Below, one piece after another: positions 33,899 to 42,264 of a stretch of 64,000 bases of DNA. Source of the DNA: Haloterrigena sp. H1 (GTDB lineage Archaea > Halobacteriota > Halobacteria > Halobacteriales > Natrialbaceae); contig NZ_SMZK01000001.1 in NCBI RefSeq assembly GCF_005938085.1, positions 682,001 to 746,000 on the forward strand. The letters are read 5' to 3'. Made by a program: the position numbers and the translations under genes. Position 1 is the stretch's first letter. The number at the start of each line of letters is the position of its first letter. The notes beneath the pieces are model-generated. The model made no database searches, was not told the origin of the DNA, and saw only the letters and a program-made list of their open reading frames with translations.

Positions 33899-35305
33899 AT
33901 GTCTCGTCAGCAATCGAGCGAGGGGAACGGGTCAGCGGACGGTTCGCGACGCGATCGGTTCGTCGAACGACGGCGATTTCTGATGGCGACCGGGGCGCTG
34001 GCCGGCGTCGGCGTGCTCGCCGGCTGTGCAGAGAGTGGCGACACCAACGGATCGGACGGCGGGGATGGAGGCCCATCACTCGAGGAGCGCTATCCAGGCC
34101 TGCGCATCCTCTCGCCGGAGCCGGAGAACGCGGAGGCAGCCGCCAGATCGACGTACACGGATTACATCACGCCACGCGAGGAACACTACATCCGGAATCA
34201 CTACCCGACGCCCGACATCCAGGAGTCGGACTGGTCGGTCTCACTGACCGGCCTCGTCGACGACGAGGTCGACCTGTCGATGGAGGAGATCAAACACTCC
34301 TTTAGCACTGATTCGGTCACTCACACGATGCAGTGTGCCGGCAACGGCCGGTCGTACTTCGACCCGAAGGTAGGAGGCAACCAGTGGACGTTCGGCGCGG
34401 TCGGCAACACCGTCTGGACGGGGACGCCGGTTTCGGAGATCCTCGAGTACTACGGAGCCGAGACCGGCGAAGGGTACTTCCTCACGGTGATGGGTGGCGA
34501 ACATCCGGAGGGGGAAGACGTCTTTACCCGGTCGATCCCGATGGAGAAGGTGCTGGATGACACGTTGCTGGCGTACAACATGAACGGGTCGCCGGTCTCG
34601 CCCGATCACGGGTTCCCGGTTCGGCTGCTCGTGCCCGGCTGGTTCGGCTGTAACAACGTCAAGTGGGTCAACCGGATGCACGTCATGGAAACGATGGTCA
34701 TCGGCGACGAGTGGGAAGAAGAGGGGGCCCCCGAAGACGGACAGCGGACCTACACCCACTGGCAGCAGTACTCCTACCGGATTGTCCCCGAAGAAGACGA
34801 CGGCGCGGAACACTACGAAGACATCCCGGTCTATGACACGCGCGAGCAGATGGAACAGACCGACGCGATCAACAACGCCTACATGTACGACCAGGTCGAG
34901 AAATCGCTCATCGGCTATCCGGGCGAGGGACAGACCGTCTCACCGTCACCCGCCGGCACCATCGAGGTCATCGGCGTCGCGTGGGCCGGCGACGACGGCC
35001 TCGACATGGTCGAGGTCTCGACCGATGGCGGCGACTCGTGGGGTGAAGCCGAGTTCTTCGGCCCGGTCGACGGTAGCTCGGGCTGGCGGCAGTTCCGTTA
35101 CGTCTGGGAAGACCCGTCGACGGGCGACCACACGCTCGCCTCGCGGGCGACCGACGACCGGGGCTACACACAGCCAGCGACGATCTCCGATCCGGACGCC
35201 CAGCTCCGCAGTATCGCGGACGACCAGTATCCGTGGAACCAGAGCGGCTACGGCAACAACGCCTACATGCCCCACGCCGTCGACTGCACCGTCGAGGAGT
35301 CATGA
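33899..35305 (+). CDS. Sulfite-oxidase-like molybdopterin oxidoreductase, Tat lipoprotein
   Basis: 468 residues. Tat signal: RRRFLMATGALAGVGVLAGC (lipobox Cys about 41). Molybdopterin domain: HSFSTDSVTHTMQCAGNGRS, where the Cys in MQCAGNGR (about residue 147) ligates Mo in sulfite-oxidase enzymes; then GAVGNTVWTGTPVSEIL and LVPGWFGCNNVKW. C-terminal Mo-co dimerisation (Ig-like) domain about 330-450 (IEVIGVAWAGDDGLDMVEVS). Oxidation of sulfite or another S-compound at the cell surface is likely; the acceptor may be the neighbouring halocyanin. Its stop overlaps the FKBP start (ATGA). Confidence 0.9.
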   Translation: MSRQQSSEGNGSADGSRRDRFVERRRFLMATGALAGVGVLAGCAESGDTNGSDGGDGGPSLEERYPGLRILSPEPENAEAAARSTYTDYITPREEHYIRNHYPTPDIQESDWSVSLTGLVDDEVDLSMEEIKHSFSTDSVTHTMQCAGNGRSYFDPKVGGNQWTFGAVGNTVWTGTPVSEILEYYGAETGEGYFLTVMGGEHPEGEDVFTRSIPMEKVLDDTLLAYNMNGSPVSPDHGFPVRLLVPGWFGCNNVKWVNRMHVMETMVIGDEWEEEGAPEDGQRTYTHWQQYSYRIVPEEDDGAEHYEDIPVYDTREQMEQTDAINNAYMYDQVEKSLIGYPGEGQTVSPSPAGTIEVIGVAWAGDDGLDMVEVSTDGGDSWGEAEFFGPVDGSSGWRQFRYVWEDPSTGDHTLASRATDDRGYTQPATISDPDAQLRSIADDQYPWNQSGYGNNAYMPHAVDCTVEES

Positions 35306-35823
35306 TCGAACCCGGTCACATCGCTATCGTCCATCTGACCGGTCGCCTCGTCGGCGGCCCGGAGGCAGGAGAGGTGTTCGAGACGACCGACGTCGACGTC
35401 GCCCTCGAGGAGGGGATCTACCACGACACTCGTGATTTCAAGCCCCTCGAGTTCCGCGTCGGCGAGGGACACGTCCTCCCGGGGCTCGACGAGGCCGTCG
35501 AGGGGATGGCTGAGGGCGAGACGAAAACGGTCGTCCTCGAGCCCGAATCGGCCTACGGGACCGTCGACGAGGATGCCATCGTCACGGTTCCCCGCGAGGA
35601 AATCGAGGCCCGTAGCGAGACGGACGCCGAGGTGGGCGAACTCGTCGAGAGCGAGACCGGCGAGATCGGCTGGATCGTCGACGTGGCTGACGAGACCGTA
35701 ACGGTCGACTTCAATCACGAACTCGCCGGTGAACGTGTCGAATTCGAGATCAGTGTCTTGGAGAGTCATGCTGCCGAGACGGGGCACGGTGTCGATCCCG
35801 TCGACGGCGTCGGGACGTCCTGA
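35302..35823 (+). CDS. FKBP-type peptidyl-prolyl isomerase (SlyD-like)
   Basis: 173 residues from ATG 35302. FKBP core with GHVLPGLDEAVEGMAEGE (about 53-70) and AYGTVDEDAIVTVP (about 83), with a chaperone (insert-in-flap) segment RSETDAEVGELVESE-like at about 105-150 carrying NHELAGERVEFEISVL (about 137-152), the SlyD/archaeal FKBP signature. Acts as a prolyl isomerase/chaperone in the cytoplasm. Its 4-nt overlap with the sulfite-oxidase gene suggests cotranscription, though the partner is exported. Confidence 0.9.
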   Translation: MIEPGHIAIVHLTGRLVGGPEAGEVFETTDVDVALEEGIYHDTRDFKPLEFRVGEGHVLPGLDEAVEGMAEGETKTVVLEPESAYGTVDEDAIVTVPREEIEARSETDAEVGELVESETGEIGWIVDVADETVTVDFNHELAGERVEFEISVLESHAAETGHGVDPVDGVGTS

Positions 35824-35861
35824 TCAGCGCCGGCAGTCGGACGGCCGGTGACAGCGAGAGC

Positions 35862-35948
35862 GCGACGCGGTCTGCTGTCACGAGGTGTCGGCGTGACCGT
35901 AGGACGGCTCGGGATCGCGGTGCCACTCACTGACAGCTGTCCGTCTCC
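35862..35948. repeat. Dispersed double inverted repeat, family A, copy 4
   Basis: About 87 nt with GACGCGGTCTGCTGTCACG at the left and CACTGACAGCTGTCCGTC at the right; the inner stem is diverged but still pairs around GGCGTGACCG / CGGTGCC. It starts about 40 nt after the FKBP gene stop. Confidence 0.75.
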
Positions 35949-36088
35949 TCGGTGCGGTTGGCGTTGCCTTGGTGCCTGCCATCCGTTTACCGTCCGCCGG
36001 GTGACTGTGCACAAGACGGTCCCCGTTTCAACTCGTTTCGCGTCGAAAGCGACGCATAACTTTGAATAGTGTTATCGATCCGCAGGCT

Positions 36089-37270
36089 ATGCTTGCCGTC
36101 GCTGCGTTCATACTCGCCCTCGCGGTCGGGCCGTTCCTCGGACTTCGAGCGTACGCTCGGCGCGTCGAGGCGATGGATGCACCGACCGAAGACCGTTTAC
36201 ATCGTCTCAATCGCATTCAGCAGGCGGCGGGGTTCGGACTGCCGGCCCTCGCGCTGCTTGGCGTATACGCGTTTGGGTTGATGGACCGAACGACGGCTCG
36301 TGTCGCGGCAGCAGGGCCCCACCTGTTCGGGATCGCGCTCCTCGAGTTCGCGGCGATCGTACTGATCTCGTTCGGCATCGTCGCCGTCCCGCTCGTGTCG
36401 ATGGCACTCGCCACGTATCCGACGGTCCGCTCGCTCCGGGCAACGACGATGTCGGCATGGCGACGCGTCAGCCGAGTGGCCGTCGCCCTGATGGTCGCGA
36501 TCGGCACGGCAGTGCTCGGAATCGGCGGATTCATCGCGCTCGTCTCGACCGGTAGCGTGTCGCGTCTCGTCCTCGTCGCCGCGCTCGGCGTCCTCGTTTT
36601 CGTCGGCTTCGGTCTCTCGCCGTACCTGCTCGTCCTTACGCGGACGCACGACCCGCTCGAGGGACAGCGTCGCGAACGCGTCGAGCGCCTCTGTGACGCG
36701 GCAGGCCACAGTCCCCGCGGGGTCTACCTGCTCGAGGGCGAGTCGACCAAGACTGCGAACGCGCTCGTCGCTGGCACGCTCCCCGGACTGCAGTACGTCT
36801 TTCTGACGGACTATCTCCTCGATGAGTGCGACGACGACGAACTCCGAGCGATCCTCGCTCACGAGTTCGGCCACGTCGCGGGCCGTCACCTCTGGCAGCG
36901 CGGCATACTCACCGTTGCCGTCTTTGGCGCCTGGGCGCTCGTCGCCCAGCACGTCGGGTTCGGCTGGTTGGCGGTGACGTTCGGCTTCGTCGGCTACTTT
37001 GTTCCGCTTCTTGGAGTCTACGTGCTGTATCGCGTCTTCTTGCTGGGCGGACTCGCACGCTGGCAGGAGTTCCGTGCAGACGCCTACGCGGCGAGTACCG
37101 CCGGTCGCGAGGCGATGGTCGATGCCCTCGAGACGCTTGCCGACGCGAACGACGTTCGCCTCGAGGCGGGATTGTTCTACAGCCTCGCGACCCAGCATCC
37201 CCCAATCGAGGCCCGCATCGACGCGCTCCGGGAGAATGACACGGGATCGCGATCGGCCTCGAGCGACTGA
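36089..37270 (+). CDS. HtpX-like M48 family membrane metalloprotease
   Basis: 393 residues from ATG 36089 (a TTG at 36062 is in frame and could be used). Four or more TM helices in the first 200 residues, then a soluble zinc-protease domain with ILAHEFGHVAGRH (about 255; HExxH plus downstream Glu) and a further TM pair, ending with WQEFRADAYAASTAGREAMVDAL, the third zinc ligand region (EFRAD). Likely acts in membrane protein quality control. The stop codon TGA (37268-37270) is the first triplet of a family A repeat. Confidence 0.9.
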   Translation: MLAVAAFILALAVGPFLGLRAYARRVEAMDAPTEDRLHRLNRIQQAAGFGLPALALLGVYAFGLMDRTTARVAAAGPHLFGIALLEFAAIVLISFGIVAVPLVSMALATYPTVRSLRATTMSAWRRVSRVAVALMVAIGTAVLGIGGFIALVSTGSVSRLVLVAALGVLVFVGFGLSPYLLVLTRTHDPLEGQRRERVERLCDAAGHSPRGVYLLEGESTKTANALVAGTLPGLQYVFLTDYLLDECDDDELRAILAHEFGHVAGRHLWQRGILTVAVFGAWALVAQHVGFGWLAVTFGFVGYFVPLLGVYVLYRVFLLGGLARWQEFRADAYAASTAGREAMVDALETLADANDVRLEAGLFYSLATQHPPIEARIDALRENDTGSRSASSD

Positions 37271-37354
37271 TACGGTCTGCTGTACCGATGTACCGGTGGG
37301 ACCGCAGTGCGGGTCGCGGTTGCACCGGAACTGACTGAACAGTCACCCGTATGA
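37268..37354. repeat. Dispersed double inverted repeat, family A, copy 5 (carries a stop codon)
   Basis: 87 nt: TGATACGGTCTGCTGTACC at the left; inner CCGGTGGGACCGC / GCGGTTGCACCGG; right end ACTGACTGAACAGTCACCCG then TATGA. The first three bases are the HtpX-like gene stop codon. Confidence 0.85.
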
Positions 37355-37405
37355 GGCTGCGGATAGCACGGGCCTGGCACGATCGCACGGGAGGTGTTGA
37401 GTAGT

Positions 37406-37460
37406 TACGGACTACTGTCTGCCGGCCTGTACAGCGACTGGTTCTACAGCAATCCTTACG
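37406..37460. repeat. Family A repeat, shortened copy
   Basis: TACGGACTACTGTCTGCCGG then CTGTACAGC and TCTACAGCAATCCTTAC: both ends are recognisable but the inner stem is deleted. It lies in the same gap as copy 5. Confidence 0.5.
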
Positions 37461-37477
37461 TTTGAATACCCCCTAAC

Positions 37478-38005
37478 ATGGGTGTGGACAGGATTCTCCT
37501 CAGTACGCTCGCCCACCGGTCACCCGAGGAGGTGTTCCCGCACGTGCGCTCGTTCGCCGACTATCCGCGGTACACGGACCACCTGAAAGAGGTCCGGATC
37601 AACGGCGACGGCGACGTCGGCTCGGTCTACGACCTCACGCTGACGTGGTGGAAGCTCAGCTACACTGCCCGCTCGAAGGTGATCGACATTACGCCGCCGC
37701 ATTCGCTCGAGTGGCGGCTGGTCAACGACATCGACGCCCGTGGCGAGTGGCGCGTCGAACCGGAACCGGAGTCGGCACCGGCGGACGCTCCGACGGCGAG
37801 TCGGATCTACTTCGATGCCATCTATAACCCCCATTCGGCGAACACGAACGCGATCTCGCTGCCGCGGTTCGTCTCGTTAGACTGGGTCATCGACAAGGTC
37901 GAGCCCAAACTGCTCGCGGAGGCGGAAACCGTCGTCGAGCGACTTGTCACCGACATCGAGGGCCAGCGGCGTGACGTCGAGTTGACGGTCCACGAGATGC
38001 CCTGA
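37478..38005 (+). CDS. SRPBCC (START-like/RatA-type) protein
   Basis: 175 residues. N-terminal VDRILLSTLAHRSPEEVFPH matches the polyketide cyclase/dehydrase (RatA/COQ10) helix-grip fold; a conserved WKLSYTARSKVIDITPPHSL block follows. The family binds lipophilic ligands such as quinones. It is a lone gene in front of trkA and its ligand is unknown. The shortened family A repeat lies 18 nt upstream of the start. Confidence 0.78.
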   Translation: MGVDRILLSTLAHRSPEEVFPHVRSFADYPRYTDHLKEVRINGDGDVGSVYDLTLTWWKLSYTARSKVIDITPPHSLEWRLVNDIDARGEWRVEPEPESAPADAPTASRIYFDAIYNPHSANTNAISLPRFVSLDWVIDKVEPKLLAEAETVVERLVTDIEGQRRDVELTVHEMP

Positions 38006-38158
38006 CCCTCCTTCAGTGACTGTTGCCGACGGCTAGCCCGGCCGGTCGGTTCACGAGTCGAGTGCAGGGCCAACCGACTTACTGGCGGGACCCGATAGCG
38101 AGACCATGAGCCGGAGCCACGCCGTTTCGCGTCCGCGATCGTCGCGGGTGAGCCGCCG

Positions 38159-39496
38159 GTGCGCGTGATCGTCGTCGGTGCGGGGCAGGTCGGTTCGAAC
38201 ATCGCCGCCAGCCTCGAGCACGACCACCACGTCGTCGTCATCGACACGGATCCGAGCCGGATCGAGGCGATCACGTACTCCCACGACGTGTTGACCGTCC
38301 GGGGCGACGGCACCGCCATCGAGACGCTCGAGGAAGCCGGCATCGAGAACGCGGATCTGGTCATCGCAAGCACCGACATCGACGAGACGAACATCGTCAT
38401 CTGCGGGGCGGCGAAGGCCGTCGGCGATCCGTTCACGATCGCTCGCGTCAAGCAGACGGGGCTGTTGCGGACCTGGGAGCGATCCGAGGGGGCGTTCGGC
38501 GTCGATTTCATGGTCGGAACGAACCTCCAGACCGCCCAGTCGATCGTCCGGATCGCTGGACTGCCCGGCGCACACGACGTCGAGACCTTCTCGGATGGCC
38601 TCGTTCGGATGGCCGAGTTCGAGGTGATGGCGGACAGTCCCATCGCCGGCGAGACGGTATCTGATGCCGCCCGCTACGAGTCGTTGACGTTTGCCGCCCT
38701 CTTGCGTGACGACGACGTCATCGTTCCGGCCGGTGAGACGATCATCAAACCCGGCGACGCCGTCGTCGTCATTGGCTCCGTGGAGAGCGTCCGTGCGTTT
38801 GCCGATTTCGTGACTCCACCCCCCTCGCTCGAGGACGTCCGCGAGATCGTCATCGTCGGCGGCGGTGAGATCGCCGCACAGACCGCCCGACTCTTCGAAG
38901 CCGAGGGGATCGACACGCGACTCATCGAGCAAGACCCTGCACGGGCGCGGGAACTGGCAGAGAATCTGCCGAGAACGATGGTCTTGCAAAGCGACGCGAC
39001 CGACATCGACTTTCTCGTCCGCGAACACGTCGACGAGTCCGACCTCGTCGTCGCTGCCCTCGATAGCGACGAAAAGAACCTGCTGGTCTCGCTGCTCGCA
39101 AAGCGGGTCGGCGTCGAGCGAACCATCGGCGTCGTCGATGCCGGCGAATACGTCGACCTCTTCGAGACGGTCGGGCTCGACGTCGGCGTCAACCCGCGTC
39201 TCGTCACCGCCGAGGAGATCACCCGCTTTACCCGCGCCCGACGAACCGAAAACGTCGCGATGCTCGAGTCAGACCGCGCCGAAGTCCTCGAGATCGAGGT
39301 CGGCCGCGACAGCGTACTCTTCGAGACGCAGATCGAGGAGGCGATGGCCGACCTCCCGGATGGAATCGTCATCGGGGCGATCACCCGCGACGAGGAACTG
39401 ATCACGCCACGGGGTGAGACTGTTGTCGAGGGCGACGATCACGTGGTCGTCTTCGTCGATACCGAGGTGATCGACGAAGCGACCGCCGCGCTATAG
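38159..39496 (+). CDS. trkA: Trk potassium uptake regulatory protein TrkA
   Basis: 445 residues from GTG 38159, which gives the canonical start MRVIVVGAGQVGSNIAASLE. Two tandem RCK modules: NAD-binding GAGQVGSNIA (about 7-16) and second GGGEIAAQTARLFEAEG (about 238), each followed by a TrkA_C domain (about 140-220 and 365-445). Peripheral membrane regulator that gates the TrkH/KtrB K+ channel according to NADH/ATP. The potassium channel gene itself is not in the window. Convergent with the FAD oxidoreductase gene: the stops overlap by 6 nt. Confidence 0.93.
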   Translation: MRVIVVGAGQVGSNIAASLEHDHHVVVIDTDPSRIEAITYSHDVLTVRGDGTAIETLEEAGIENADLVIASTDIDETNIVICGAAKAVGDPFTIARVKQTGLLRTWERSEGAFGVDFMVGTNLQTAQSIVRIAGLPGAHDVETFSDGLVRMAEFEVMADSPIAGETVSDAARYESLTFAALLRDDDVIVPAGETIIKPGDAVVVIGSVESVRAFADFVTPPPSLEDVREIVIVGGGEIAAQTARLFEAEGIDTRLIEQDPARARELAENLPRTMVLQSDATDIDFLVREHVDESDLVVAALDSDEKNLLVSLLAKRVGVERTIGVVDAGEYVDLFETVGLDVGVNPRLVTAEEITRFTRARRTENVAMLESDRAEVLEIEVGRDSVLFETQIEEAMADLPDGIVIGAITRDEELITPRGETVVEGDDHVVVFVDTEVIDEATAAL

Positions 39497-40534
39497 GTCG
39501 GTGTCGGCGACTCGCTTGCCGACCGCGAGGCCGTTTCGGAGCGCGGCGTGGATGCGTCCCTCGCCGGCGACCCAGTCGCCGAGACAGTACAGGCCGTCGC
39601 GTTCGGCCCGCTCGAGTGGCTCGCGGGACACCCCGCCCTCCGGAAGCGCGTACCGCCAGCCCTGGTGGTCCGTCCAGTCCGGGTCGCGCAGGCGCTCGTC
39701 GCCGACGAGGTCGGCGGTCAGCGCCGCGAGTTCTTCGAGAGTCTCGGCCGGTGGCTCGTCGTAGTGGTCGACCGACCACTCGTGGGTAGCCTGGACGACC
39801 AGTAGCGACTCGCCATCGGGGATGTGGCCGGGTTTGCACTCCTCGCGACCGACCCAGCCCACCGCGTGTGCTTTGTCCGCGTTCACGAGCGCGTAGTAGG
39901 GACGCTCGAGTTCGAACGGGTAGTGGAAGATCCCGGTCCAGACCGTTCGGTAGGGAACACCGTCGACGGCCGAGAGGAGGGCATCGCGGGCGTCGCTCTC
40001 CCAATCGGCCGTCCGCAGCAGATCGGCGGTCTGGGGGGCTGGCGGATTGAGGAGCAGGACGTCGAAGGGGCCCCAACGGGTTCCAGCGGTGTCCTCGAGT
40101 TCCCACGTCTCGTCCGCGGTCCGGCTAATCGTCTCGACGCGCGTCTTGCGGTGGACGGTCGCGTCGGTGCGTGCAAAGAGCCGCTTTGCGATCTGGGTCA
40201 ATCCCTGGCGGTAGGTCCACTTGTGCTCGTCGCGGCCATCGCCCGGCGACACCTCGCCCGTGTGGTCGAACGTCCACACCGGCTCGGTCACGTCGACCAG
40301 CCCCTCGGTGTCGAGCGTCTCTGTCAGCAACTCGACAATTCGCTCGTCGTCGGATTTGACGTAGTTCGCGCCGTAGTCGTAGACGATCTCGTCGCGGCGT
40401 CTGGTCGCGGCCCGGCCACAGAGCCCGCCCGATTTCTCGAATACTGTCACGGTCACGTCGTCGCGCGTTTCCTCAAGGGCGTACGTCGCGGCTGCTGCGC
40501 CGACACCAGCCCCGACGATCCCGATGCGTGTCAT
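39491..40534 (-). CDS. FAD-dependent oxidoreductase, renalase-like
   Basis: 347 residues. GIVGAGVGAAAATYALEE (about 4-21) for FAD, VFEKSGGLCGRAATRRRD (about 31), YDYGANYVKSD (about 52), and the C-terminal FAD motif LYCLGDWVAGEGRIHAALRN (about 317-336). The size and this last motif are typical of renalase/amine-oxidase-like flavoproteins without an assigned substrate. Ends tail-to-tail with trkA, overlapping by 6 nt. Confidence 0.82.
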   Translation of the reverse strand: MTRIGIVGAGVGAAAATYALEETRDDVTVTVFEKSGGLCGRAATRRRDEIVYDYGANYVKSDDERIVELLTETLDTEGLVDVTEPVWTFDHTGEVSPGDGRDEHKWTYRQGLTQIAKRLFARTDATVHRKTRVETISRTADETWELEDTAGTRWGPFDVLLLNPPAPQTADLLRTADWESDARDALLSAVDGVPYRTVWTGIFHYPFELERPYYALVNADKAHAVGWVGREECKPGHIPDGESLLVVQATHEWSVDHYDEPPAETLEELAALTADLVGDERLRDPDWTDHQGWRYALPEGGVSREPLERAERDGLYCLGDWVAGEGRIHAALRNGLAVGKRVADTDL

Positions 40535-40602
40535 GGGCGTAGTTTTGATCCGGCCCTACAGTAGACTGTTGGCTGACACTGTTAGGGTGAAGTAGCGGAC
40601 CG

Positions 40603-41337
40603 TCACCGAAGCAAGTTGCTCAGCCACCGGTATGGCCGTGGGAGCCGAAGATATCGTTTTTGCTGGGCCTGTATCCAGCCGATCGTCGTCAGACACCCTG
40701 CAGCAAGCGGCGCGATCGACGTGGTGCCGGGAAGCAGGACACTGCTCCCAAGGATCGCCACTGCCGTCGTGAACCCGGCAAGCGCATACAGACGCGTGTA
40801 TGCAACGTCGGTTCCGTTCTGCCATGCACGACCGAACAGGGCCGCGCCGACACCGAACAGGGCCGTGAGAAACACCGTGTGCAGCCAGTAGCCGACGTTC
40901 GGGACGATGCCAGTAAAGGCGAGCGAGACGGGTGGCGTGTCCGTAACGGTCCAGTACAGCGAGTGTGTCGGGGTGGTGATCGCGAGCGTGATGTCGATCC
41001 CAGCGAGCAGGGCAACGACGCGATAGACCAGTTGGCGGCGATCGAGAAGCGGTGTGCTACTCGCCGTACTGGCAAACAGCAGCCAGCCCAGTCCGGCCAG
41101 GACGGCGCCCAGCGTCGCGATGCTGAAGAAAAACCCCTTCACGATCGGCCGTGGATCGAGGGCCTGTGCGGCGAACAGTCCGTTCCAGACCGCGACGCCC
41201 ATGAGAAACAGGATATACGACAGGCCGTTATCACGATCGCGGTACGCGATACCGGTCGCTAGATACGGATAGGTCGTGAGCACGATGAGGCCGGCCCCCG
41301 CGATGAGCAATACGGACAGCAACTGGCCGGGATCCAT
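40603..41337 (-). CDS. Stand-alone 7TM sensor-like membrane protein
   Basis: 244 residues; seven hydrophobic helices fill almost the whole protein (starts at about 7, 37, 67, 105, 145, 180 and 205). The pattern, with YRDRDNGLSYILFLMGVAVWN, resembles the N-terminal 7TM sensor (His_kinase_7TM type) of haloarchaeal histidine kinases, but no PAS, HisKA or HATPase part follows: the next gene is convergent and 68 nt away. Either a genuine orphan sensor or a kinase that lost its C-terminal half. I see no remnant of kinase sequence downstream. Confidence 0.7.
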   Translation of the reverse strand: MDPGQLLSVLLIAGAGLIVLTTYPYLATGIAYRDRDNGLSYILFLMGVAVWNGLFAAQALDPRPIVKGFFFSIATLGAVLAGLGWLLFASTASSTPLLDRRQLVYRVVALLAGIDITLAITTPTHSLYWTVTDTPPVSLAFTGIVPNVGYWLHTVFLTALFGVGAALFGRAWQNGTDVAYTRLYALAGFTTAVAILGSSVLLPGTTSIAPLAAGCLTTIGWIQAQQKRYLRLPRPYRWLSNLLR

Positions 41338-41487
41338 ACAGACAGTCTCGATTCAAATAACTTGTATATTCTGACGTTCAGCTGAGATGATGTGAGCCAG
41401 TACCGAATGCGACAACGACGGGTATCGCTGCTCCTGCATGCGTATCGATCGAACGGCTTTTGCAACGCCGGCAGGTAGGAGCAAGCA

Positions 41488-42264
41488 ATGGACGTACTGA
41501 TCGTCGGCGCAGGGTCGATGGGAACGTGGTTCGGCGACGCCGTCGACGCCGAGGTCGCGTTCGCCGATATCGACGGCGACGCCGCGGCGGCTGCGGCGGA
41601 CGCCGTCGGCGGTGCTGTCGCCGATCTCGAGGGAGAGACGACCTACGATGTCGTCTGTCTCGCGGTGCCGATGACCCACGTGGCCGAGGTGATCGCCGCC
41701 CAGGCCACGCGGGCCAAGCGAGCGATCGTCGACGTCTCGGGCGTGATGGAACCCGCGCTCGAAGCGATGGAACGCCACGCGCCAGCTGTCGAACGGGCCA
41801 GCCTCCACCCGTTGTTTGCACCCGAACGGGCACCCGGCTCGATCGCCGTCGTTCGCGATCGATCGGGGCCGATGACCGACGAGGTACTCGCGACGCTCGA
41901 GGCCCGTGGCAACGACTTACTCGAGACGACGGCTGCGGAGCACGACGAGGCGATGGAGACCGTGCAAGCGGCGACCCACGCTGCGGTTCTCTCCTTTGCC
42001 CTCGCGGCGGAGTCGGTCCCCGAGGGGTTCGAGACGCCGATCTACGAGACGATGGAACGACTCGCCACACAGGTGACGGCGGGGACGCCGCGAGTCTACG
42101 CCGATATTCAGGCGACCTTCGACGGTGCCGACGCCGTCGCCGACGCTGCGGCCGAGATCGCTGCTGCCGATGCTGACGACCTCGAGGCGCTGTACCAAGC
42201 GGCGGCTGCGAACTGGCACGATGGACACGACGAGCGGCACAACACTGAGGGGAAGACGACATGA
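41488..42264 (+). CDS. tyrA: Prephenate dehydrogenase
   Basis: 258 residues. Rossmann N-terminus VLIVGAGSMGTWFGDAVDAE, then DVVCLAVPMTHVAEVI (about 54), DVSGVMEPALEAM (about 85) and the helical dimer/active-site domain (ASLHPLFAPERAPG at about 107, with the conserved His-Pro-Leu-Phe). The haloarchaeal TyrA converts prephenate to 4-hydroxyphenylpyruvate in tyrosine synthesis. A fair Shine-Dalgarno (TAGGAG) precedes the ATG. Overlaps the next gene as ATGA. Confidence 0.9.
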   Translation: MDVLIVGAGSMGTWFGDAVDAEVAFADIDGDAAAAAADAVGGAVADLEGETTYDVVCLAVPMTHVAEVIAAQATRAKRAIVDVSGVMEPALEAMERHAPAVERASLHPLFAPERAPGSIAVVRDRSGPMTDEVLATLEARGNDLLETTAAEHDEAMETVQAATHAAVLSFALAAESVPEGFETPIYETMERLATQVTAGTPRVYADIQATFDGADAVADAAAEIAAADADDLEALYQAAAANWHDGHDERHNTEGKTT

